Shown here piece by piece: positions 37,575 to 49,900 of a stretch of DNA of 64,000 nt. The position numbers and the translations under genes were made by a program. Positions within the stretch are counted from its first letter, which is position 1. Every line of letters begins with the position of its first letter. The notes beneath the pieces are model-generated. The model was not told the origin of the DNA. It saw nothing but the letters and a program-made list of their open reading frames with translations, and searched no databases. This DNA is from Phoronis australis (Eukaryota > Phoronida > Phoronidae): contig NMRA01000002.1 in the NCBI GenBank assembly GCA_002633005.1, positions 394,876-458,875 on the forward strand. Direction: 5' to 3'.

Positions 37575-37933
37575 ATGGATCTCTTTTTGCTGGTCGTGGG
37601 ATCTTGTGCATTTGCGATAATTCTCATAAGTTTGATCATGGGCTGTTCCATGTGTCAAAGCAGATCTGGATTTAAGGTATGAGTGTGGGTGGCACTTTGA
37701 TACAAAATGTTGCTGAGCATGATATCTGTGTGCAGGGCTCGACATAACGAGCTGCAGGTCGCATTTGCGATCTGAAATTCGGAAATGCTAGCTGAGATTT
37801 TTGTCAGCTCATATCAAGTCGCAAAATGCGACCTGGAATTTCCAACGAATGCGAGCTGAGTTTTTACACTTCTCGGCAGATACCTGGCAAATATAAAGCA
37901 ACTCCTGTTAATCCGACCGTTATTTGGTTGTTA
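36075..37933. repeat. Large direct duplication with LMTK first exon, copy 1
   Basis: 1.86-kb block, about 98-99% identical by eye to 37935-39804, joined at a single N (37934). It includes LMTK coding exon 1 and the left end of the CAGGGCTCGA element, where it stops. Confidence 0.95.
37575..37676 (+). CDS. LMTK: LMTK coding exon 1, copy 1
   Basis: Codes [20 protein letters not shown] then [14 protein letters not shown]. This is a hydrophobic signal anchor followed by cysteines and a basic patch. The start context AAATGG is good and a splice acceptor lies two bases before it. An identical exon lies at 39446. Confidence 0.75.
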
Positions 37934-40900
37934 NTTCTGTAATCCAGCCATTATGGCTTGTATGTGGGGAGGTTACAGTATTTTGTCAATACTTTTGGGT
38001 ACTTCTTAAGTCAAGCATGCATTCCGCATCAGTCCATATTTGGAATATTGCGTAAAGTCTTTATTATGGTTGGTCATCCTGACATGACATGTTTTTACGA
38101 GTCATGAGGTACAACTTGACCGAAAACATGTAAGTTTATCTTAGGCGAAGTGCTGAATACAGAATCCATTTGCAAAGCGAATAACTACTTAAAATTAAAA
38201 TAGAACAACCAATATCTAATCAAAATGTGTTGATGGTCATATCGTTGTTAACTGACAGACAACTGTAGTGTTACGCCGTTTTATTACTTTACTGTAAACG
38301 CTAACACTGGCTTGAGCGATAAAGAGGGGGGCTGTCTATCTCGTCATGTTGACCATGCTGATAGATTTTTTACAAAATACAAGACAAAGTCTGATTGGGT
38401 TGTTTTTTAACTCAAACTAATGCATACGGGTGTTTTCGGTGACTGCCAACGATAAACTTCTTATGCTGTGAATGAAAATTCAAAAGAAAAAATTGAAGCA
38501 AAAATTTTCCACTATCTGACCACCATTTTTCAGTCTGCTCAGAAAGGTTACTAATGCTACAGCCGTACAAATGTCATGTTTGAATTTTGTGACAAACTGC
38601 GTCAAATAGGTCGATGCATTACTTTGAGACCTACAGGTCCATTGTACCAAGGGATGATATGTTTTCACTGTCTTGCTTCGCCAGCCTACCTCCCTGCTTG
38701 AGGAATTTTGGAAATCTTTGTAATGTTTTTGTTAACTATGTAATTGTAATCGCGGCTTCTATTGCTGTCCATCATTTTTCATTGTGACAACAAGATTTTT
38801 AGTCTAAACCTATGTGGTCACGTGACCTTTGGCTGTTATTTCATGTTTAGCCCGTAGGCGGCATTCCCGCTGGTCGCCTGCTATTAATTGATGTTTGCTG
38901 GGTAATAGTAACATAGTTATTATCTCATTGTCTGCATATACTGCTCTGTGTTTAATTCAGTATTAAACGCTTAGGTCTTAAGCAACACCTATTGTAGGCA
39001 GTGCCACCGTCTCAATTAGCTAAGAGTTGCAGGTTGATGTCACGAAATAAGTAGAATAAATGTGAACTGAAGATATTGTATAGGGGGAGGAGGAATTTTA
39101 TTAATTTTAGCGTGGAAGTCACCACAATTTTAAAGCGAATTACTGGTGAATTTTTGTTTGTCTAACTTTTTTGTCCAGCAGCAAAACTCCATCAGTTTGT
39201 AGTGACGATTGCAGTCAACTTCCACATTAAAAGCATGTATGTGTGTTTGAATGGGGTGTTGGATCATAAATTTTAGTCTTTTGACCAATTTTCCTTTGGA
39301 TGTCATCATTCAAAAGGATACACGTTTTATTACATCAAGTCTTTAAGATTGAAATTTTCTTGAGAATATTCGTGTACTCTCTGCCTGTAAATTCATGACA
39401 TTAAACCCTCAAGCCGATAATCTTTTTTGATTTTTATTTTCAGAAATGGATCTCTTTTTGCTGGTCGTGGGATCTTGTGCATTTGCGATAATTCTCATAA
39501 GTTTGATCATGGGCTGTTCCATGTGTCAAAGCAGATCTGGATTTAAGGTATGAGTGTGGGTGGCACTTTGATACAAAATGTTGCTGAGCATGATATCTGT
39601 GTGCAGGGCTCGACATAACGAGCTGCAGGTCGCATTTGCGATCTGAAATTCGGAAATGCTAGCTGAGATTTTTGTCAGCTCATATCAAGTCGCAAAATGC
39701 GACCTGGAATTTCCAACGAATGCGAGCTGAGTTTTTACACTTCTCGGCAGATACCTGGCAAATATAAAGCAACTCCTGTTAATCCGACCGTTATTTGGTT
39801 GTTACCAAATCCAAGTTCAAACGAACACTAACCGAGAACAGCCCTCCCGATGACTTGTAAACAAGTCGCGTAAACATGAGATATGAAGAATCGATCTTTG
39901 ACGCGTTTCATTGGCTAACATTTTCGGCCAATTGTGCAAGTTTCCGGATTAGCCGAAGAAAGTTTCTGCCACTGCATAACACGTGAAAAAACGTCACAAA
40001 ACAGCGGTGTTTCTACGAATTCTTAAGCGATCAACTTCGTGGTGGACAAATACGTTATTTTTCGCGTAAGATGTCCTTATTACATGTACCAAATATCCAC
40101 GACAGTATCCCTGATCGCACCGCGGCACTGCTGGTCGGCCCCGTTGTTAGCGCGCAAGCGGTACCATGACTTGATGTGCGTCTCGTTTTTATCGCATAAG
40201 GCAGTCAAAGTGAAAATGGCAACCCCATTAATCGCCAATCGACGGCCCCGTCTTTACTTTCTGTTGACAAGAAATTCTCAAACCCCTTTACTTGTTTCTG
40301 ATTTGTATTTCACACGTTGCCAACATAAAGTTAAGGCCTACTACAGCGACTCAAGTACGTGAACTTACGCATGCGTACCACTTCAAAGCTGCACATTAAG
40401 AGAGAACAGTGACAGTCCTAAATGAAAGAGTATACCGGCTTGTCTCTGTTAAGCACCCGGGTGCCAGTGGTTTATTTGAAAATGAACGCATAGATTCCTG
40501 GCGGTTATAAAAGACCCGATGCTTTACGATATTCCCCGGGACCGAAATATTCCAGAACTGATATTTTCCTGTTCCGATGTTTCCCGAGGTCGATGTTCCC
40601 TAAACCCTATATTCTATGCCCGTAGCCAGCTATTTCAGCTAAATGGGTTCTAGATGCAAAATTGTGGTTAGCGAACTTTTAATTCTTCTCTTCATACACC
40701 CCCCGGCAACTTTTCACTGCCTGGACCACTGTCGCCGTAAAATGCTCAGACTCCAACAGAAACAATCTTGTTCCGGCTGAAACAGGCAATTAAAAACAAA
40801 ATTATTCCGGGTGGATAAAAAGGGTACAGTGTAGGTGGTAATGATATCCAGAAAGTCACCCCTACTAGATGGAGTTTGCCTTGCAACATCGTATTATTAT

Positions 40901-43900
40901 AACGTTTCTTACCATTGCAGTCTTTTAATATCTTGTCATCGCAAACACTCGATCAGGTTAACGACAGAATGCTCATGCACAATTCCACTCCCTACCTTTG
41001 AATTGTTTTATAAGCGCTCACTGATCTACTAAGCGTTCCCCCTCAACTTTTGAGAATTTCCAATTAAGCGCCCACGGTTCAGGCTAGCGCCCATCATAGC
41101 GCACTACAAATGACTGCGCGTGGTTTAAAATTACCATGCAGCCTATACGGTGTGTCACTTTCATTTTACCAGGGAGGGGCTCGGGCCCAATTTAGTGAAT
41201 TGGGCAAAAAGATCCGCCCCAGTGAAATAATAAGTAAATGAGGCAAAAGTCAACAAAGTCCACAGCAGATACACGATTGGCAGGCCTGAATCAAGTGGCC
41301 CCGTTTTTTCTTAGTCCTCGTTGATTTTTTAAAGTAAAAGGTCTGCATATTGAAGAATTCGAGCCCCCCTATACATGTATTTTAGGCTGGGTGCGCGCAT
41401 GTTTACACAACAAATTCAGTTTTCAAAGAACGTCTTTTCTCAATATTATGTAAAACCAAATACCGGCTTTGTTTTATACCTCCGAAAGAAAGTTATCACT
41501 ACTGACATGCGTGTCGTTTTGTGACTCACCTATATTTCCTGTACCCGCGCGTAGGGAGTCGGGAATTATTTCGAGGCTATTGATTTCAGGGAAAACTAAT
41601 TGTTGAGTACGCAAACAGCACAAGAACCACATTTTTGTTGTGAAATTTGCACTGAACTGTTCCCGTGCATCCAAATAGGTCATTCGGTTAGTGCATCGTT
41701 TCACGGATTTTTTTCGACTGATGTTTTTCAAACGTCGAGTTCAGTGACAAAGTTTGGGCTGCGAACAAACACTGGAGAGAATTTGCACTCCGAGTGAGTT
41801 TGGTTATTTAATGACTTTGATGAAAGCCAGTAGGAGATCAGACCTAGCAAAATACTTTTTCAACGGTCATTTTCTCCTTTTTCACATAGCAAATTTAGCT
41901 ACTCGAATGCACGTGTTAGTTAGAGAGCACAGATTCAACTTTCGCGTCGGCAACTTGCCTTGCGCTCTAGAGCCTTTCAATGGCAGTCGTGAAGAACAGT
42001 AACGCCGTACGTGCATGAACGAACTCAATTTTGCGATCTGAAATTTGTGAGTATTTAATGCTGCAGGTACTAGAGCATAATCTAAACATTTTGTCGATGA
42101 TCTAAAAAATCAAATTTGGCGGGGAAAAATGGCGGGAAAATTTCGCGACTTGGCATTTATGAATGCGAGCTGGATTTTGAAAATAGGACCTGGGATTTTG
42201 GTTAGGTAGCAAAATGCGACCTGGCGATTTTAGTAGCATCGAGCCCTGGTGTGATCTACTAAAGATACAAATTTGATCGACAAACTCATGCACCCAGTGT
42301 TCCCACAGGACTGGAAAAAGTGAGACCAAGAAAAATGTGGAGACTTGCATTAAGGATACTGTAAACCACTTCTACCAAAGTTTTTTACCAGTCTGTTTTT
42401 CAGTTTCCAAATCTTTATTCTCCTATAGCACATAAAATGAGAGATGAAACAATATACTTCGTCAAAACAGCGTGGATTAATTATCCTGACTAGTCAAGAG
42501 GTAACATTTCATTATGTAATTTAACGAGGTTAACAAAAGTTTGAAAGTTGACATCTTTTTGTACACATTTTCGTGAAAATATGACTATTTTTTGGTCAGT
42601 ATGATCAGTAAGTTACCATCACGATTCAGTCCCCGCGGAGTCATAATAATTTAGATTTGTACTCAGTTCATTACCTTGAAGCTGGTCATTAAGAATCAGT
42701 ATACTAAAAAATACCAACTTTCACCTGTTGTTAATGCAGGATTCTGTTTGCAATAATGTGTCTTTGCTACAACTGGCCTCACAACCTTTGATGAAACGGC
42801 TTTTCACGTTTTAATGTCAAAAATCAACCTTCGTTGCTGACATGTTTGCTTTTCCAAACAACATCATTACATTCGTTTGTATTGAACTAGATTAGTAACA
42901 ATAAAACACCCAAAATTAGAATAAAAGTATTTTGCTGCAGTGAACCTTGGTGCTGAAGTAATTTGCAATCCTCCTGGTTTATAGTCTGTGTAATTTTGTT
43001 GAATTAGGAACATTTGATGTACTAAAAACCTCCAGTTTAAAGTAATTTCCCTACCACATTGATTGCTTTTGAAAACTGTTGTGGTTTGTGGCTGTAAGGA
43101 ATAAATCGCTTGAGTAATTTGATGAGAATATTTTTTTGTGTTTGCAGGACTTCAGCGATGCCGTGGAGTTAGAGACCCCCAGTGGCGTCTATACAGTTGA
43201 GGACGACACAATGTTTGCGCCCCCTTTTGACAGTGTGCCTAACGTGCCTCACAAAGTGGAATTTGAGCCGCTGCCTCCAGTCAACAGGATCAAGCATGTT
43301 CTGTTGTCCAGCGAGCTTCTTCCTAAAATAAGTCTGCTCGACCGAAAGGAACTGGGAACCACAGCAGGTGAGACGTCCTCGCCGTTGAGCATAACCAAGG
43401 ATTGCTCAAAATCGCGAAATAAATGATTTTCACGTACTTCCCCTGCTATTGTTCATATGCAATTATTAATTCTTTTCGGGTGCCAACATATTTGTTACTA
43501 GTTCACGTCACCAAATTGCAAATAGGCTTCTTATTACCCATCACAAGCTGTAACATATGACCAACAGTGGGCGCAACATGAAAATACGAGGACCTGAGAA
43601 AATGCTGTGTTTGTGATCCCCCTATATGATCTCATTGATGAAAAAAATCTATTTTCTTTGATTTTGTAAACAAAAATACTGTTTGATTAAGGTTGTGTGA
43701 AAATGTATGTTGGCAAGTTTGTTCACTAAGCGTAATATTAAAAGCTTTAGAATTTAACTCATAAAGTATTTATAGTTTCTGAAAGTAGAATGCCTATAGA
43801 ATTAGATTTTTGATTTCATGCTAATCTCTCATTAATTGGGTCATGTGATCATGCCTTGTTAGTAAAATAAGGCAAAAAAGGATGGTGCATTCACAACAAT

Positions 43901-46900
43901 TGCATAAATTAAGTGACCAAGTATCTTTTGATACATATGCTGGAGGTGTAATTTCAAAAACGCGACAGTTTTCTATAGTACCGTTTTGTTCTTGCGGAAC
44001 TTTTTGAGTTTTTAAAAAAGGTCCTATTTCTGGTAGACTTCAAATTGCGAAAGTGGAACACTTTAATAACAATTCTTAAAAGCCGTTTGGAGAACTGCAT
44101 AAAGTGTCTGAAAATTTCATTTGAATCTGACCAGCCAAGGTGTGATGGTCCAAATGGAACCAAATCTTCATAACCTCAACTGCATTTAGCATGTCTCATT
44201 TATTTCCAGAGTATGTCAAGTGTGAATTTTCTAGGAATCAAGTGCAATATATTAAAGAACTGGGCAGTGGTTGGTTTGGGAAGGTAATGTTCAGTATCAG
44301 TGTTTTTAGTAAATCTTGTGTTGTTATCTTTTGACAAACATTCACTCTAGAGGAATATGGTTTTTGAATTTTTGAAAAACAACCTGCTATTTTAGATGTT
44401 GGTTTAATTTTAAAATCATTATAAATTTATCCAAAAATGTCCCAGTATGTGGTATTCTTTTTAAATCTGGAAGTGTTATAGTGTGTCCTAACATACCAGA
44501 GATTGTGTTGAGGTCATCTGAACATCAGATGCAGTCATGTTGGTTGTCACTCTCATTTGATATGTTATTTTAGTGATCAATAGCTACAATATATTTTACA
44601 TGGTTTAACATCTACGTGATGGTTTGGTCTAGTACGATTTGTAGTCTAACCAACTAGTGACCTTGGTTTACTGCAATAATAGAAAACTTCTGTAATTCAT
44701 AAATTTGGACTCCTTCCCTTGGAATTAGGGTTTCAAATGAAATTCCAAGTATGACAGCAGATGCTAGAATTTCTAATATTTTTATTTTTATTTTTAATCG
44801 CATGCAAAAGTGTGGCGAGCCTAACAAAAACAACACGGAGAACTGTGAATTGGATTGGTTTGCAATTTTTTTGTATATCTGGTGGTGTTCTGCCAAAAAT
44901 TGTTTGTAAGACTGAAGAGACAAAGGATGCAATGCTGATGACAGATTTGAGTGGAAAAAGTTTTTGTAGTGAGCACAGGCACTTATTTCCACTCATGTTT
45001 TCATTTACTATTCGTAATAGATAAGGGGTCTGTAACCCTCATTCACTCCATGTTTGATAGTTTACTGACAATTCTCGTTCAATCTCGTCACTACGTGTCG
45101 CGGTTCTCGAGATCATAGCGTCGGTCTTACGACTGGATTGCTCTGATTGGCTACTCTCTGACCTGTCTGGGGCCAATCAAAGCAATCCATGGTCATAAGA
45201 CCTTAGAATTTTCGGAAGACCATCCAACATGGCGTGAAAGAGGGTTACAGACCCTTTATCTCTTATGAAGAGTAAATGAAAAGGTGAGTGGACATGAGCG
45301 CCTGTGATAGTGAGTGTCAGTAACTTCATTTGACAAATTCAAATGCCCCATTACTCCTTATACTACAGGCTCTATTGGGTGAAGCAGCCAAAATCAGCGT
45401 AGGCATGAAACGAACTAAGGTGGTCATCAAACAGCTGAACGAGGATGCCTCACAAGAGGAGTGTGCCATGTTTATGGAGGAGGTGAAACCATACAGGTGA
45501 GACTGGACACTAGGATGTTGACAACATATGTAGGAGTGCTATAATGAACTTAGATGACCCCGCTCATGGAAAACCCTGGAAAAATGGCGGGAAGTTTTTT
45601 CAGAAATCTGCTATTTCAAAGTGAGATAAAACGAGAATAATGAGGTTTAATCAATCTAGAAAGTTTTAAGGTCATGTAGGATCCTATAAAGGTGTCCAAT
45701 TTTGGCCAACTTTGGAACATCATATCTCAGGAATGGCTGATCGGATTCATTTAGAAGTTTTAAATATTATGCTAGTACACTGTTCTCCAAAACGCTCAAT
45801 TTTCCCAAAAAGCAAGGTCACGTGACCTAATTCGGGGCAGATTGGTGTAAAGTCAGAAATCAAATTCTGAAGAATTTCTACTTTCAGAAAATATATGGTT
45901 TTGCCGAGTTAAATTCTGTAGTTTTGTAAGTATTTGACTCAATGTAAAGACTTGTTGACGAGGTTCTACATAATCTTAACACGGTAAATGAAATACTTCA
46001 AATATAGAATGCAGATCTGGCGACATGTAATCACTCTTTGTTCCTCCAATTGCGTCATGACTGACTTTTTGTGAATATATGCTTTTGTTTCCAGGGAGTT
46101 GAATCATCCCAACATCTTGAATCTGCTTGGTGAATGTACAGAAATAAACCCTTATCTCACCATATTGCAGTATTATCCAATGGTAAGCCCATCTTGGGGA
46201 ATCTGGTACTGCAATTATTTCTGTTTAGAATAGCCTCATTGACTGGAGACATCCTCCCGTTTAAAGAGGGATGTGTAATTTTCAAGGCATAGATTTTTAT
46301 GCACTTTGCTCAATGACGAAATCTTGCCAAAATGCTTGTGGAACACGAATAGTTAGTACAGTTATATTGCTCAGGAACAAGTGTCTGCTTAGGCCGATAT
46401 CACTCCCTGACTGTAGTGCCGACCTGTTTTTGCATTATTGTTCTATGACTATTGGCAACCTTGGTGGAGACTGCAGCTCCAACTTCCACATTTCAGCCAC
46501 GAATTCCCTAGTTCACTGTGCCTACGTCTTGTGTTGCTAACTATGAGAACTGTTTCTGTGTTGGTGCTCTGGTTGTCTTGGTCAAATATCATCTGTGTTG
46601 TGACCATGCTCTACAATGTAGTTGATGGTCGGGTTGTCTTGGTCAAATATTGTCTGTGTTGTTACCATGCTCTACAATGTAGTTGATGCTGTGGTTGTCT
46701 TGGTCAAATATCATCTGTGTTGTAACCATGCTCTACAATGTAGTTGCCACTATTCTTTTTAGACTTTAAAGTAAAGGGACATTATCGTTCTTATTCATTT
46801 TTTGTATTGTTGTTGGGTGGAGTGGACTTGGTAAATCTATCAACTTTGACCAGAGCTATAAAACAACAAAATCCAGTGTGTTTTTTGTGATTTTATTACA

Positions 46901-49900
46901 AGTCGTCATTTTTCACTGTTGTCTAACATACATTTGCTGAAATCAAAGGCACACATGTGGCGCTTTTTCTGACTTCCTCACAAGCAAAATGAACTTTGTT
47001 TCCTAGAATAAGAAAAGCCTGTATATTAGTTCCCAGTAAAATCATATGTAACTTGATTTCTCAACATTTAAGCACTTCTTATTGTTGTCTTCAAGTTGAG
47101 TTTTGTCTTCATCTTTTCAGAAGTCGTTTTTCTGTGTTAATTCTTCATAGACTCATTTTCTATTTTGAACTACAGGGTGACCTAAAAAGTTTCCTACTGG
47201 GCCACAAAGAGCAGCGGAGTAGTCTCGCTCAACAAGGAATCCTATTGAACTTTGCTTGTGATCTTGCTGCTGGTCTCGCCTGCCTTCACCAGTACAAATA
47301 CATTCACCAGTAAGTTTGTAACCTGTCATCATCATTGTTTGTCTGCCTTTCTTTCAGAAGTGACAGGCAAAGTTTCGCCCAGTCCTAAATATGGCCATAC
47401 TATGAGGTTAGAGGTTATGACAAGTTACCTATTTCTATGAGGTCACATTTTGGTAGTTAGCAGATGCTTTTAATAGTATTTGGTCACAGTGTGAGGTCAA
47501 AGGTTATATTGCACACCACTGATGAATAGCAACTGGACCTTCATTCATAGATGATTTTATGTATGTTCATGTCTGGTTGTGTTGATAAATAGTCCAAATT
47601 ACTTTTGGAATTTTGTTATTGGCACCTATGTGACATTGCAATTAGAAGATGGAGAATCTCATCGACTGACTTTAAGACATATACTTTGTATTGGTGTGAG
47701 GAGTCTAAGAATACTGGTTGTTCCATAACACTCTATCTACTTTGCACATTCTACATGTACGTAGGGTGACTTTGGGAAAACTTTTGTTAACCCACTTTCA
47801 TTGCTGCCTAAGGAATATGCTTGTGCTTTGGACACTGGAAAAGACTTGGGTTTGCTCATATTTTTGTGTATTACATGTGCTGGACAAAACTGGTTATAAA
47901 CAGGACTGTCAGTGCTGTTGTTTGGAGCACTCTTGCTTAAATTTGCACAACACACTGCTACCTATTTATTCTGATTTCTGTAATGCTTGTCACTTAATCT
48001 AAGTAATATCAAGAGTACTGATCAGTTGGATTTTCCATTTCCAGTGACTTGGCTCTTCGCAATTGCTTGGTTACTGCTGACATGTCCGTAAAGATTGGTG
48101 ATTACGGTGTCTCTGAAGACTTATATAAAGTAGGTGTAGCATCGAATTACGGTGAAAAGTCTTCTGAATTGTATAATGTTTTTTTAATCTAAATAAACTA
48201 ATAAATAAGTATAATGTAAAGTGAAGAACAAAGTTACACAGGATAGTTCCTGACGTGAATGTATTCCACATTACTTGCTGAAAATTAAATTTTACTTCAT
48301 TTCGAAGCTGAATATAGAGATGTTTTTAAGTTACGAGATAGAGGAATTCATTGTTTCCAATCTGTTGCCTACTTTTTGTGTGTTTTTCAAAAAGTAACTT
48401 AAAGTGTCAGTTTCTCATGATTGTTAATGTGGGATTTGAGAAGCGTAATTATGTTGTGCTTGAAACGGTATGTAAGGAATTTGATTTTGTGTTCAGGGTA
48501 CTGTTTCATGCAAAGTCGCGTGACACCCGACAAACATAAAAAGTTTTATGAGACTACATGTTGTTTGTCGCGTAAAATGGCGGCTTGGAAACAAAAGGTG
48601 TGTCAAGAATGCTGCGTTCTGACTGGTCAGTTAGGCCGTCACTCAAAATCTAGGAAGCTAAGAGACAGAAATACGTTGCCTGGTAGCCTGCGTGGGAGGA
48701 GTCTAAAACGCAAAAGACGAGAAACAACTTTTGGCTATAACTTATCAAGTAGCAGTCCTCTGTACTGAGTAAGGAACAAGTTAAGACCAGATTGATAACG
48801 GGGGGAATGTCCTAAATCATAAATTAATTTTTTGATGGAAGGTGGGCTTACAGCTGCTTTAAACTTAAGAAATGATTACCAAAACCAAAGTTAATTTTCA
48901 ATTGCAGATTTCTTACCCGTTCATCAGGAAAATGTCCCTTATTTCAAATTCGTAATCGGTCCCCTTTACTGGTACCTGAGGGTATGTTTGGCACTGCCGA
49001 CTATTGGTCCCAAAAATGCCGTCATCCTAATATCCGCCCCACGGTGAAAAATGGAAGTCTGCGGCCTGTGCATTTTGCATGAATAAAATTGACAGCTACA
49101 ATACTACAGATGTTTGGCATTATGAGCTAGTAACATTCTTTGACTTATCTCTTATATGGTGCTCTTGTTTATACTGTTATCTGATACAGGCTGATTACTA
49201 TACTGTGGGCTGTGAAGCTGTCCCTGTCAGGTGGTGTGCCCCAGAAACCATCGAGGTGGCCAAGAAGCAGATCGTGGTCAAGCCTTTTACTCTGGCGGCT
49301 AATGTTTGGTATACACTTTAGTTCATGAGTACTTTAATAGTTAATGACGGTTCTGTTGTTATAGTTAATTTCTGTTTTGTTCCTGAATCTTTGCACTGCT
49401 TTCATTCTGTGGCAAATCATAAGGATATAATTGGTTGCGAAGACTATTCTTTTCATGATGGAATTAGTACTTAATATATACGGTGAAACTCGCATGGTTG
49501 GATATAACCTGATGTAGGGATTTTATCTGAGCAAGGCGAAATCCGACGTTACTGAAGAGCTGAGTGCACAGATTAGAGCAACTGTACCACGGAACTTTAT
49601 CGGAATTCAGCTTGTCCGACTTATACAAGTTTTATTGTACACTACCCCAGCGCTGGTTTTATCAAAGGTCATAGCTAAGAAGGTCATGTGCATATCATTG
49701 CAAGCGCGATGCTGAGTTCTTTGGAAGAGCAAAAATGTTGCAACTGACAATAAGTTTATAATTTTTCATGTTTGTACTTAACAACCATCTTTACGAGTCT
49801 CATTGCTGAACTATGTGCACATTTAAATGGAAGATACGACCATCTTGGCTTAGCCTGGTCTTATGACCTTTGATAGAATGTCCTGCTAAACTGTATGTAA

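Noticed and set aside
37575-39547. Two separate LMTK genes in tandem
   Set aside because: Only the first exon is duplicated and there is only one set of the other ten exons.
40039-40362. 107-codon frame in the 2.6-kb element as a transposase
   Set aside because: No catalytic or zinc-finger pattern of any transposase family is visible, and it is too short.
47494-47506. DR1 nuclear-receptor site as a regulatory element
   Set aside because: A single 13-bp match in 64 kb is expected by chance and has no supporting context; kept only as a note.
48421-48768. 115-codon frame in LMTK intron 7 as an extra exon
   Set aside because: The kinase joins perfectly from exon 7 to exon 8 without it, and the sequence has no kinase motif.
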